DNA of 64,000 nt, taken from the NCBI GenBank assembly GCA_964059195.1, contig CAXKWD010000008.1:44817502-44881501 (forward strand). Reading direction: 5' to 3'. The DNA comes from Ectobius pallidus (lineage: Eukaryota > Arthropoda > Insecta > Blattodea > Ectobiidae). The notes beneath the pieces were generated by a model, which was not told where the DNA came from, did no database searches, and worked only from the letters and a program-made list of their open reading frames with translations. Below, in pieces: positions 43,743-54,688 of this stretch (position 1 is the first letter of the stretch; each line of letters starts with the position of its first letter). The position numbers and the translations under genes were made by a program.

Positions 43743-43759
43743 TAAGCACTGATATTGCA

Positions 43760-44960
43760 TTCTCAGTTCTTAGCAAGGAGTGGTAACGTGCAGACGTGTG
43801 GAAGAGGGGCAGAGTGGATATAAGGAAAAACGACACAAGGGACATGGCCAACGAAATCGAAGTATACAGAATGAGGATAGGCTCATTTGGATAAAAAAGG
43901 AGAGCAGGGACCAAAGGAACAGTAAGAGAAGATCAATCTAACGTCGCGACCTGGTCCCTAGTGATTATAGTGTTGCTGATAATTGCAGGGGTTGAAATGA
44001 ACCCAGGGCTAAATAGCGGGCCTTGAGTTTCTGAAGAGGTCATCAAAAGCCTTGAAAGAATGGAAGAAAGAATAGTTAATAAAATAAATGGGGCAACAAA
44101 AGAAGTTAAACAAGAAATTAGAGAGGAAATAGCAAGAATGAAGACAGAAGTGGAAGAACTAAAGTCAAGAATCGAGAAGATAGAAAATGCAGATCGACAG
44201 CTAAATTAAGTTTTTCATGGGATAGAAGAGAGAAAAGGAATTAGTGCCTTGCAAGAAGTCCATGAGCTACAAGACAGCAAATTGGAAGTGCAGATCCAGG
44301 GATGGGAGTTCCTTACGGCTCACAGGGTCGGTAAAATTCAGGAAACAGAGTAATTAGCGAAATGTGCGTCCACGCAAGTGGTTTTTGCTACACTGAGGAG
44401 AGCTAACAAATACGGCAATATATATTAACAGGGATCTATCTCCGACGGAGAGAATTACAAGGAGGAAATTAGTGGAAAAAATGAAGATGGAAAGAAGCAA
44501 GGGAAAGAAGGCTACCATTCGTAATTTGCAGCTGTGCATGGATGGGAGGAAAATAGATATAAGGAACAGCGCGGAAACGAACAGCAAGAGTGATATGACC
44601 TCGTCAGCTGAATCAGCGGATTTAGTGACTGGAGGAACGCGAGTCGAGGCTCAGGTTAACGAACTACAGCGGAATCAGAGGGAGCGTGTGCCGACGTCAC
44701 TAGGAGGAGATAGCAATCAATCAACAACTCAGCTGAACGAGAAAGCAAGCACGTCATATGTGACGCAATGCTTTCAGATTCCTTGGGGCCTTGGAGCAAG
44801 AACGCACCAAGTGACATCAACAGTGGAAGCAGCGAGGCCGCACCAATAATAACGAGGAGCCGCACGAAATTAGAAAGTTTTAAACGGTCAAACGTTGCTA
44901 GGGAGGCCACAATTAGTGAATGAAATCAGTGTGTCAGTGGAAGTTAAAAATAGGAAAGTT
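43760..44960 (+). pseudogene. LINE ORF1 with hydrophobic lead and 2A-like motif
   Basis: From the ATG near 43842 (MANEIEVYRMRIGSFG, one in-frame stop after it) the frame reaches a hydrophobic stretch (WSLVIIVLLIIA) ending in GVEMNPGL at 43988-44011. This matches the 2A ribosome-skipping consensus D(V/I)ExNPGP except that the D is G and the final P is L. A coiled-coil-like segment follows (KSLERMEERIVNKING, KTEVEELKSRIEKIE), then, in shifted frames, RRM-like ORF1 text (VFHGIEERKG, AHRVGKI, ERITRRKLVEKMKMER) to about 44560. A further open stretch to 44849 is polar and unassigned. ORF2 is absent. 2A-like starts are known for ORF1 of some CR1/L2-type LINEs. Confidence 0.65.
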
Positions 44961-45530
44961 AAATCAATAGTGATCATGAAGGGAGTTTAATAATCAAGAG
45001 TAGGTATAAGCTTAATAAAATTTAGTAAAATTTAAAGTATTTAAAAGGGAGTTGCGACTTAATAGTATCCAATGCATAAATGATATCCAACCACACATCT
45101 CCATCCTACATGTTAGCGAGTGCCCCGTAGAATATTTACTCTAGGCAGTTCATAAAGAGTGGAGAAAGCTAGAACTAACAACAGCGGGATCAGTGTGCAG
45201 ACCCAGATGTGTATGAAAACAAACGTGAACGTTTAAATTGAAACACAATGAACTGTTGGGCGATATATTATAGTTATGTAATGTGTTGAAAAGGACCCGT
45301 CAGAAACTGTAAGGTAAGTTCGGATCCTTTTCTAAAGTGGAAAATGTAGGCTCATTTAAAGTTGTTGTTTAGAACAAATAAATTCGATTATATTTGATTC
45401 GATATTATATTCTGAAAATTCATAACATTAAATAGTTCTAAAAAGGATATTTAGGTAAATAAATCACTCTCCTCAAATGCAATATGTAGGCTAACTATAA
45501 GTTGTCACTACTATATCTATCAATGCTTAC
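44961..45530. other. No recognisable gene
   Basis: About 570 bases of AT-rich sequence immediately downstream (on the minus strand) of the host exon donor. Presumed intron. Confidence 0.5.
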
Positions 45531-45653
45531 CTCTGAATCTAATTTTACGCTTTCCATTCCATCCTCTCCATTTGTCATCTTCTCAGGTTTCTCTCCCATG
45601 CTGTCATCTAAAGTTTCCATTGATGCAAGTCCAGCTTGGCCAATCTCAGGGTC
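45531..45653 (-). CDS. Candidate internal exon of the same unidentified host gene
   Basis: A 123-base exon, exactly 41 codons, preceded by an acceptor (gttatttatag) and followed by a donor (gtaagc). The peptide is acidic and low in hydrophobics: DPEIGQAGLASMETLDDSMG, then EKPEKMTNGEDGMESVK and LDSE. It starts and ends in phase 0 and joins in frame to the exon at 16104-16197, giving SE followed by EKIDPDKK. Codon use and lack of stops differ from the surrounding TE debris. Protein unidentified; it looks like a disordered cytoplasmic or linker segment. Other exons could not be located in the window. Confidence 0.65.
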
Positions 45654-45956
45654 CTATAAATAACATTTTATTAAGCATCCAAACAATATAATTGAAGAAA
45701 TGGGTTTTAGCAAATTGACTGGTCAGATTAGAGAGGAGACATTGGCAGAACCATGAATGGCATGCAACTCTCCAATTCTTCTTCTCTGACCCTCAATTGC
45801 ATTTCCATAGTGGTTTTCACAGTGTGATTGCACAATTGGCTTTCATTGACATACTATTCATATGGGGGAAATCAAGCGTGCGCGACATTTTTTGTTTAAA
45901 TGAACATTATAACATATTATTCATTCCGAACATTAAAACATATAGTAAAATTGAAA
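45654..45956. other. No recognisable gene
   Basis: About 300 bases between the host exon acceptor and mariner remnants. Confidence 0.5.
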
Positions 45957-46140
45957 TATATGGGTCAATCAGAAAGTAAAGAATGATGTGGGATAATTAA
46001 ATAATAACAAAAGTTATTAACACAAAACTTTATTTACAAAGATACAGTACCTTACTCTATTTTTCAATGTACTCGCCATTGCTGTGAGGGCATTTATTGT
46101 AACGTTGTACAAGTTTTTCAATGCCATGTTCTACTCTTCT
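45957..46140 (-). pseudogene. Mariner transposase extreme C-terminus and 3' TIR
   Basis: Minus strand encodes GIEKLVQRYNKCPHSNGEYIEK and a stop near 46055, the standard mariner C-terminus. The terminal repeat region follows at about 45957-45990 (tgggtcaatcagaaagtaaa). The remainder of this element is missing; a different mariner piece in the opposite orientation abuts it near 46140. Confidence 0.75.
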
Positions 46141-46722
46141 ATCACCTACATCTCCAGTCAAAAAGAAATTCAAGAGTCAACTGTTTGTAGGAAAAGTGAT
46201 GCTCACACTTTTCTGGGACTCACAAGGGTCAATACTGCAATATTACTTGGAGAAGGGCTCAACAATAAACAGTGCATGTTACAGAGAGATGTTGAGCAAA
46301 GAGTTGAAGCCTGCAATTCAAACCAAAGTTGAGGTCTATTGTTGAAAGAAGTTTCTTGTTGCATGACAGTGCTCGCCCACCTACTGCCACCCACACTGCT
46401 CGAACTATTGTGAATCTATGTTTTGAGGTGTCAGAGCATCCCGCATACAGTTCCAAACTCGCCATGTCAGATTTCCATCTTCTTGGCCCACTTAAAGGTA
46501 CCTTAAGAGTCCGTCAATTCACCACAGAGCAAGAACTGAAGGAATATGTGGCTGGCTATGCAGCCGAAAAACTTTTTCTGAGGGCATCAGGAAGCTTGTT
46601 GAACCATGGACTGAGTGCATTGAGATGCAAGTGGACTATGCTGAAAAATGAGGTAATTGAAAGTTTTGTATTGTTGATGCAATAAATTTAAGAGAATGCA
46701 GATACTTATTGACTTACCCTCG
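46141..46722 (+). pseudogene. Mariner-like transposase, C-terminal fragment
   Basis: Same family as the fragment at 3090-3700. Frames 46121-46345 and 46329-46685 give KFKSQLFVGKVMLTLFWDSQ, LLHDSARPPTA (second D kept, N of HDN changed to S), LAMSDFHLLGPLKG (third D) and TTEQELKEYV. It ends with gatacttattgacttaccct at about 46700-46720, the terminal repeat. The first catalytic D and the N-terminal half are missing. Two frame breaks near 46330. Confidence 0.82.
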
Positions 46723-46926
46723 TATATTGAGCTAATAAATAGATTATAAATAATAATAATAATAATAATAGCCAAAGCCTGTCCCAAGTCAGGTTGAAAA
46801 GGGTGAGGGGAGGAGTAACACCTCGTTAAAAACCTTGGTTTACCTGTCCCGGGTGATAGTACCTTGTGTGGCGTGGTGCTGTCCCAATTTACTAATTTTA
46901 AACCCAGAGAAGGAAACTGATCCACA

Positions 46927-47835
46927 GAGCAAAAGAACAAAACAGATATTCAGAATAATAACAAGAGTAACAATAGTTTATTGAATGATCAGAAATTACA
47001 ATGGGTCCACACAAATGCAATGAAATATGAAAAGTTGGTACTAAAGTATATAAGTAAAGAATAGACAAGAATAGTTATTAAAAATGGCAGATGGCCAGAC
47101 TAAATTGAATATAAGAATACGGTCGGCTTTCCATCACATACGGTCAAAGAAAACGTAGCTGAAATATATATATTAGAATGTAATAAAGAAATAAGCAAAG
47201 AACTGGTGGGCCAAAAAAAAAAAAAATATATATATATAACACAACGAAATATAACTGAATAAAGATAAACAAAACGAACTAAAAATCCCACCAGCGAAGA
47301 AAACTAAAATATCAAGAAACTAGAGCCATACCTGATATTAAGTTAACGCCTACAATAGGGCCACCACCGGATGGCTACACAGCGGAAGATGTACATGACT
47401 CAGACCGAAGAGAAGAAACAAGGGCTGGTACTCGGCGCTTACTCAGAAGGAGAAGCAGGTAGGTTGACCTCACGGCGCGATCTGAATGTAGGCATCTTCT
47501 CTAAGCGCCCGCACGGCGCAATCTAGTCGTAGGGATCTTGCTTCAGCGCCCGCACGGCGCGATCTAGTCCGCGGAACTTAACACGAACACTAGGTAAACA
47601 AAGTAGAGGGCGCAAACAAATGCCGAACGAGAGGAAGATCCAGAAGTGGCGAGATTACAAAACCGGAATAAACAAAACTAAACGCACCTCTGAACAAAAC
47701 ATAGCGATGGAAAGCCGAGATCATGTGAGTACCTGATTAATAAATAATTAAGAAAATGTTTAAATTACCTGAATAATGCATTATATTAAATGTTTAATTC
47801 ATAGAATATGGTGCCGAAAATATACGATCGGCACA
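46927..47835. other. Insertion of unknown type in the RTE 5' UTR, with GC-rich repeats
   Basis: About 900 bases that separate two RTE-like 5' UTR blocks. No terminal repeats or coding signal recognised. Contains a duplicated block of about 50 bp, agcgcccgcacggcgcaatc, at about 47504 and 47555, with a related copy near 47475. Confidence 0.45.
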
Positions 47836-48202
47836 CTTGTGAAGGGGCCCTTGCCAGGGTTACGGTGAAGATCTCAACATTGTCGAAGGTGGAGATGGAA
47901 TCCATCGGTATGGTTGGAGATGGCGGAAGAGGCAACCCATGAAGTCAAATCCAAAGGCAACTGTACCCAGATTGGGGGGCCTTTGGTCAGCGTCTGTTCC
48001 CCAGGTTAGGGGCGGCTGAGAAAAACCTATAGGGCTAACAACCATGGTTGTAAACTACTGGCTCATAAGAGTCACCCCATACACAGTATTATCAATCATG
48101 AGTGGAAGAGTGTGATGTGAAACAAATTACCCCAGGTGGACAATCCACCGCACCAACATGCGCAAGCAGACAATCGGAATCTGAGGAGTCTGCAGCATTG
48201 GC

Positions 48203-49014
48203 ATTTACAATAGGGCGACACCAGCGACACGCGGCGTGAAATGCAGTATCGCGTCGCGCCGCGGACTGTGTTCACAATACGTCGCGACGTGAACTAATGA
48301 AACATATTAAATAATACTGACTTAATATTCATGCAATTCAAGAATACTTTTAGCCCTATATAAGAAGAAAAATGAGAAATCATGTCTGGGAGCGTCAATT
48401 ATTTATTGCGTGGGAATTGTGGTTCCCTGATTCTGAAATGTTTATGGCTACCGAGATACAGATTCCTATTAGCAAAATAATATGTGAATGACACCTTGTT
48501 GCAAATCACAGGTCCTCATATAGTATAAATACATTATTTTGAACGCGAGAAGCAGTATTTCCAGCAGAGCCTATATTGCAGTAACTTTGAATTTGAGGTT
48601 AGTTTGAGCTTAGTTTTATACCGTGGAACACATAACATCCTTTTCAAAAAAAGGGCTGTAAATAAATTTTACAGGCTGAGAAAATGAAATTTAATTACTT
48701 GAACCCGTCTTGAAATGATTAAAAACCATATAGAAATCTAATTAAATGTAGTATCGTTCCCCATATAAATTGCTGTGGCTGTGATCGCCATTGGAAAAAC
48801 AAAATACATTCGATTTCCGCTCATCTCAGCTGATGCAACGCCACCTTCCAAGGTGGCGTTGGCTGATGTCGCGCGGTAAAAGTTAACTCCAACTCAACTT
48901 CCGTCGCGCCGCTATCGTGACGTTTTGCCGCAGAAATGCTTGCTTGCCATTGGTCAGAAAATGTCGAATGCCGCGTCGCTGTTGTCGCGTCGCGGGTGTC
49001 GCTCCATTGTAAAT
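48203..49014. mobile_element. TIR element with GC-rich ends in the RTE 5' UTR
   Basis: atttacaatagggcgacacc at the left and (complement) atttacaatggagcgacacc at the right; similarity extends to about 26 bp. 812 bp. Clusters of gcgac/cgtcg motifs lie next to both ends and the middle is AT-rich. No transposase. Target repeat not clear. Confidence 0.75.
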
Positions 49015-49269
49015 TAAGCATAAACACAGAGATGAGTCGGAGCGTCTTGGAACATCGAGCAAGATAAAATATTAAAAACTGAGTTACATAGCTACCTTCA
49101 ATGTAAACTCCCTTGTAAACACAGGAAAATTAAAACATCTTACAGACACCCTCAGAAACCACAAAATTCATATAACGGCCCTACAGGAAACCAGATTCAT
49201 AGATGAATACAATATCTGTTCAGGAGGCTTCAGTATAATATAAAGCCACACGGCTGACTGACTCACTCA

Positions 49270-50205
49270 CTGACATTAATGTTTGCCCACTTCCAGATGA
49301 GCTAGAAACTTGAAATTTGGTACACTTATAGCTTTTAGGCTGTAAACCACATAAAAACTTTAAAAAGTAATTTTTTTATTTTTTTAGCCCTAAAACCCCA
49401 CGAAAATGGGTTCGGCTCGGCTCACCGACATTAATGTTTGTCCACTTCCAGATGAGCTAGAAACTTGAAATTTGGTACACTTATAGCTCTTAGGCTGTAA
49501 GCCACAGGAAAATTTCAAAAAGTTAATTTTTTAAATTATTAGCCCTAAAAACCTCCGAAAAACGGGCCCAGCTCGGCTCACCGAAATTAATGTTTGTCCA
49601 CTTCCAGATGAGCTAGAAACTTGAAATTTGGTACACATGTAGCTTTTAGGCTGTGTACCACAGGAAAATTCCAAAAAGTTTATTTTTTTAATTTTTAGCC
49701 CTAAAATCCCCCGAAAAAGGGCTCGACTGGGTTCACTGACATTAATGTTTGCCCACTTTCAGATGAGCTAGATACTAGAAATTTGGTACACATATAGTTT
49801 TTAAGCTGTAAACCACAGAAAAATTCCAAAAAGTTATTTTTTTTTATTTTTAGCCCTAAAAACCCTCGAGAAACGGCTAGGCTCGGCTCACCGACATTAA
49901 TGTTTGCCCACTTCCAGATGAGCTAGAAACTTGAAATTTGGTACACATATAGCTTTTAGGCTGTATACCACAGGAGAATTCAAAAAAGTTTATTTTTTAA
50001 TTTTTAGCCCTAAAAACCCCCCGAAAAAGGTCTCGACTCGGCTCACTGACATTAATGTTTGCCCACTTCCAGATTAGCTAGATACTAGAAATTTGGTACA
50101 CATATAGCTTTTAAGCTGTAAACCACAGGAAAATTCCAAAAAGTTATTTTTTTTAATTTTTAGACCTAAAAACCCTCGAGAAACGGCTCGGTTTCCATGG
50201 CAACG
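49270..50205. repeat. Tandem repeat of about 155 bp, six units
   Basis: The landmark gctaga(a/t)act occurs at 49301, 49456, 49612, 49767, 49922 and 50077, a spacing of 155-156. Units 4 and 6 share gatactagaaattt and units 3 and 5 share gaaacttgaaattt, so the last four behave as a 310-bp dimer. A further partial duplication of about 148 bp follows (50173 and 50321 both start ccctcgagaaacggctcggt). Confidence 0.9.
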
Positions 50206-50365
50206 GTATTATCACTAGGGCCCGGATTCTTATGTAATTACATATTCTATTCCCTTACTTGTAGAAAATGAAAATGAAAATGAAAAGTTATTTTTATTTT
50301 TTTATTTTTAGCCCTAAAAACCCTCGAGAAACGGCTCGGTTTCCATGGCAACGGTATTATCACTA

Positions 50366-51194
50366 GGGCCCGGATTCTTATGTAATTACATATTCTATTC
50401 CCTTACTTGTAGAAAATGAAAATGTCGGCTATTTGAGCTTCTGTTATGATTATTAGTTGGGTTTCAAATTACATATTTTTACATATTCACAGTAATACTA
50501 CATATTTTACATATTATGTAAAGAATGTAACATTTTTGTACATAAAATCTAGGAAATCAGAAAAAAAATTAATTTTGTTTTATTTTTCATTAATTTTCTT
50601 CTATAAAGAAAACATTTCAGTTGCCAAAAGTAAGGATAATTCTTCTAGTTTTTGTGAATTCCAACACAAATGCAAAATACGGTGGTTCTCAATGCCTCAG
50701 CTATCTATATTAGCACTTATTGTTTCTCAGAACTTGGGCTATCCAGGTTTGTTGGTCTTTGTACTCGTACTACAAATTGAAACCAGCGAATTAGGAAGGA
50801 TTACAATCAGGTTTCAGGTAGCAAAAATACCGTTATTTGCACGGTACAAAAGAGTTTTTCTAGGAAGTCTTAAGGCTGAAGTTTGCATAGGGCTTGAGGA
50901 CAAGAGCTTTTGCTACAATACATATTTCTCCACAAACTTAAGTGCATTACATTTTTAAAAATATCTGTAAAGCATTTTTTACTATGGCTGTAATTTGGTA
51001 AATCATTTAAGTTGCACCCACTGTCAAAATTAAAGGTAGCGTGTAGAAGCTTGTGCGAACATTTTCATATATTTATGGCATTGAAAATATTAATTTTAAA
51101 CTACATATATTTTTAATATTACATATTTCCCTGATATTTACTACATTTTTATGTACATATTTTGCACTTTGATATTACATAAAAATCCGGGCCC
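50366..51194. mobile_element. TA-flanked non-autonomous element with acatatt motifs
   Basis: gggcccggattcttatgtaa at the left and (complement) gggcccggatttttatgtaa at the right, with TA on both sides (50364-50365, 51195-51196). 829 bp. acatatt recurs many times near both ends. A 170-codon open stretch (50446-50958) is hydrophobic and unlike any protein I know. A second copy of the left end lies in the duplicated segment at about 50218. Confidence 0.75.
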
Positions 51195-51257
51195 TAAATT
51201 TATCACACAGTGTTCACGTAGGGCTCTGAAAGTTTAGAAATAATTATTTCCGTAAAC

Positions 51258-51323
51258 CTAACGGGGTGGTTGAGATAGTAACATCGTGGACTCGCATTCT
51301 GAAGTCTCAGGTTCATAATGATT
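51258..51323 (+). repeat. tRNA-derived SINE head
   Basis: ggggtggttgagatagtaac (A-box-like) and caggttcataat (degenerate B box) with the common SINE text ctcgcattctgaagtctcag between. Resembles the head at 54876-54955. Short, with no identifiable body. Confidence 0.5.
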
Positions 51324-52519
51324 AAATCCAATTAACATATTGGATTGTATTAATTGGATTATCCAATTAACATATTTTTGTCCAGCACTAACAAAATTTC
51401 CTTCTATCTGTTAAAGAAATTTCATAAATTATATTCTTTAATCAGATCTCGGAGATGAAGTCCCGCAATCCTTACAACATATTATAACCAATTTTAACTT
51501 GTCTTTTTCTATGATTTCCCTGGTCGTAAAGGCAAAGGCCAAATTGAATATTCACATACCATGAATCTTAGTTGCTTTTTCATCTTGTATCATGCCCAAT
51601 TAAATTAATATCAGTTGAAATTTACTCCATAAAATACACCATTATGCTTCCAGTTGATCTAGAAAACTTAGACTTGGCAAACTTTAGCTTGCAACCGATG
51701 GGAAAATTCTTAAAAAATCCCAAAAACTAAATCTATCTCCCATAGATTTTTTAAGAAACCTTTCCCGAGATCCTGAGCCCCCAATGAGTGAAGCGAGTTA
51801 GAATATACAAAGGAAAGGTAGGCAAAAGAATTAGGAAGAACACGCCGCAACTTGGAACTGGCTTCATAATAGACAAAAGTATATTTATTGGACTCTATTA
51901 TCAATTCGAATCCCAATCGAAAGGCTCTCCATGCTTACTTTCAAATCTGCTATAGAGTATACACCATCGTAAATGCACATGCCCCCATAAATGAAGACAA
52001 TAAAAAGGACAAAGAAAAGGTGGAAATAGTTGATGTCATGCAAAAAATTCCAGAAAAACAAAACGTCCAACTTATGGGAGACTTCAATGCCCAGATAGGG
52101 AAGGAGAAAAGGTAGAAAAAAATTGTTGGAAACTACCCGGCACATCATAGAACTAATCAAAATGGCATCTGGTTGATAGAACTGTGCAAAGCGCATAACA
52201 TGAACCTGAAATCTACAGCCTTTAAATAACTACCTAGAAAACAGAAAACATGGATCTCACCAAACCCACAGTTAGGTGAATTCCAAATCAACCATGTGGC
52301 GATCAAACAGAAGTTTCATAAGGAAATACAAAATGTCAGAACCCTCAGAGGAGCCAACTTAGATTCTGATCACTACCTTTCTAAAATAAAACTCAAAATA
52401 CTCCCCAAATGGAGACAGAGTACCAACAAATCCAAAAAGGGTAGAAAATACGATCCAGAAAAGATAATGAACTCAAAAGATTTTAACCTCGCAACTGAAG
52501 ACATACAAAATTAAAACTG

Positions 52520-54420
52520 GGGTCAAATAAAAGAAAGCTTAATAACTAAAGCTGAACAATTAGCTCCCATAACCAAAGCCAAAAAACATGCATGGTGGAC
52601 GGAAGAATGTGACGACCTAATTGAACTAAGAAGAAAAGCGTGGCAACAGTGGCAATCACTGAAATACAAACATAAGAAGCAACATTTCTTAAGTGTAAGA
52701 AAATTAGTGAGCAAAAATCTCAAAAGAATGAAAAAAGGTAAAGAAGACTAACTCATCTCTCAGATCAATGAAGACTTGATCAGGAACAACTCAAAGATCT
52801 TTTATAAAGATTTCAAACGAAAAATAACCAAATACAGCCCATCGACCCTAAAATTCCAAGACAAAAACTGAAATTTGCTCATAATAATAAGAATAATTGC
52901 AAAATATTGGCAGAATATTTCAGAAATCTCAACTGTGAAGAACCCATAGAAAAAATGGATTTTAACCCCTCGACAACAACCAACCCTAACTCGGAACCTC
53001 TCACCATTGAGGAACTAGAGACAGTTATAGCATACCCAAAAAACTATAAGGCATTGGAAGAAAATCAAATCACAGATGAACTTTGGAAAAATGTCAATAA
53101 AATTGCCATAATCTTACTCAAAAACATCTTTGATGAAATATGGATAAAGGAAAAAGTCCCAGATGAATGGAAGATGGCCCTCATCCACCCACTCCATAAG
53201 AAAGGGTCCAAAATGGACCCTAATAACTACAGGAGGATCTCACTCCTAGACGTAACATACAACATATTTTCTAAAATAGGCTACTACTAAACAGAGCAGA
53301 ACCCCAACTAGATCTTCAACTTGGAGAATACCAAGCACGCTTCAGGAAGGAAAGATCCTGCCCGGAACATATCTTACACATAAAAAACATCATGGCCTAC
53401 CAAAAATCAAGAGCAAAATCATATGTTATCACTTTCATTGACTTCCAAAAAGCATACAACTCAATAGACAGAGAATCTGTCTTCTTCATACTAAAAGAAC
53501 TAAACTTAGACAACAAAACCACAAATCTAATCAGAGAAATACTTACCAATACATATTCTAAAGTTAAATTCATGGGAGGACTCTCCAACCCATTCGAGAT
53601 TAGAACTGGTGTTCAGCAAGGAGATGGACTCTCCCCGCCGTTATTTAATTGCGCCTTACAAAAAGTAGTCAAGAGAATGGAGCAAGAAGACCCAAAGTAG
53701 AATCAGGCTTGAAACAAAAAACAAAGGGATCAAAATCAAATGCCTAGCCTTTGCAGATGATATGGCCCTACTAGCCGAGACCTGGGAAGAAGCCAAAGAA
53801 CATGTCTCTGAACTACAAAAACAAGCAAGAAAAATTGGTCTCAACATTTCTTTCGAAAAGACCAAAATAATTTCATACTTGAAGAACTCACCGAAACATG
53901 TCAAAGTGGGACATCAAAACATAGAAATTGTCAAAGAATTCAAATATCTTGCAGAATGGATCACCTGGAATGCCCTCGAGAAAAAGACAATAGAATCTAG
54001 ACGAAATAAAATTGAACTGGCCTTCCAACTAATCAAAAACACATATAACAAAAAGTCCCTCTCACAGAATGCAAAGATAAGACACTATAACACGGTAATC
54101 AAACCAGAAGCCGTATTCACAGCCAAAACACTGTCCATCACCAATCATGGCCCAATTGAAAGACTGGAGATCAAAGAAAGAAAGATATTAAGAAAAATCT
54201 TAGGCCCTAAGTTCCATAACAACAAACTCATTCACATAAGAAATGAAACACTCTACCAAAAGACTGAAAAACTCTCAAACAGTATGAGGAAAAGAAGAAT
54301 TGATTTTTATGGACACATCCTCAGAATGCACACAAATAGACTTACCAAAAATAAATCTTTGAATATTTCTGCAACAAAAAGACCAAACCAAACTGGTTTA
54401 AGGAAACAGAGAAGGACTTA
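52520..54420 (+). pseudogene. RTE reverse transcriptase
   Basis: Continuation of the RTE ORF in several frames. 52523-52740: linker (KHAWWTEECDDLIELRRKAW, a hallmark of RTE). 52907-53290: VPDEWKMALIHPLHKKGSK, NNYRRISLLDVTYNIFSK. 53392-53700: FIDFQKAYNSIDR (motif A with D), TGVQQGDGLSPPLFN (motif B). 53740-54421: LAFADDMALLAE (catalytic ADD), IGLNISFEKTK, KFKYLAEWITW, and FYGHILRMHTNRLTK. Breaks near 52510, 52750, 52870, 53290, 53700 and 54421. Catalytic residues are kept. The last 200 bases continue as degraded C-terminal tail to about 54612. Confidence 0.88.
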
Positions 54421-54649
54421 AATGAGCTCAAAATCACAGAAAAAATGCTCATAGATAAAACTGCAAAAAAAATAACAAAGTCAAGAAAGAGAGGTTCCAA
54501 GTCAAAATCAAAGCCAAATGAATGATCCACATCAGTGAAGATGAAAGAAAAGCAAGATAAGAAAGATTGAAGCAATACTGGGCTAAAATTAAAACACAAA
54601 ACACTAAGAAGTGATTGATTCAACGTACCCCAAAGTTGGGTGGAACGGA

Positions 54650-54650
<1 letters not shown>

Positions 54651-54688
<38 letters not shown>
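54651..54688 (+). repeat. (AAT)n tail of the RTE element
   Basis: About 12 AAT units right after the RTE 3' end. Confidence 0.9.

Larger units (their letters stand above)
49238..51805. mobile_element. 2.57-kb composite insertion without target duplication
   Basis: Precise removal rejoins the RTE reading frame without any duplicated bases. Left part: atataaagccacacggctga, then six tandem units of about 155 bp. Right part: a divergent copy of the same unit (about 51640-51710) and an end near gagtgaagcgagttagaa. Two further elements lie inside (50366-51194 and a SINE head near 51258). The no-duplication insertion and tandem-repeat content suggest a Helitron-like element; diagnostic TC and CTRR ends are not clear. 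Confidence 0.6.
49060..52300 (+). pseudogene. RTE endonuclease domain, split by a 2.57-kb insertion
   Basis: APE-type endonuclease at the start of RTE ORF. The first part (49080-49237) encodes TFNVNSLVNTGKLKHLTD and ITALQETRFIDEY (the QETR glutamate). At 49237 an insertion begins; removing 49238-51805 restores the frame to YKGKVGKRI and LGTGFIIDK. It continues as YRVYTIVNAHAPINEDNKK, LMGDFNAQIGKE (DxN motif), GNYPAHHRTNQNG, KTWISPNP and FQINHVAI (the DHVAI motif with D changed to N). Small frame breaks occur near 52110 and 52228. The catalytic aspartate change suggests loss of function. Confidence 0.85.

Noticed and set aside
44472..44849. 125-codon open stretch as an independent gene
   Set aside because: Its first part continues the ORF1-like RRM text in a shifted frame; the rest is polar and low in information.
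50446..50958. 170-codon open stretch as a possible gene
   Set aside because: It sits inside a TIR-bounded non-autonomous element, its start overlaps acatatt repeats, and the hydrophobic AT-driven composition has no known domain.
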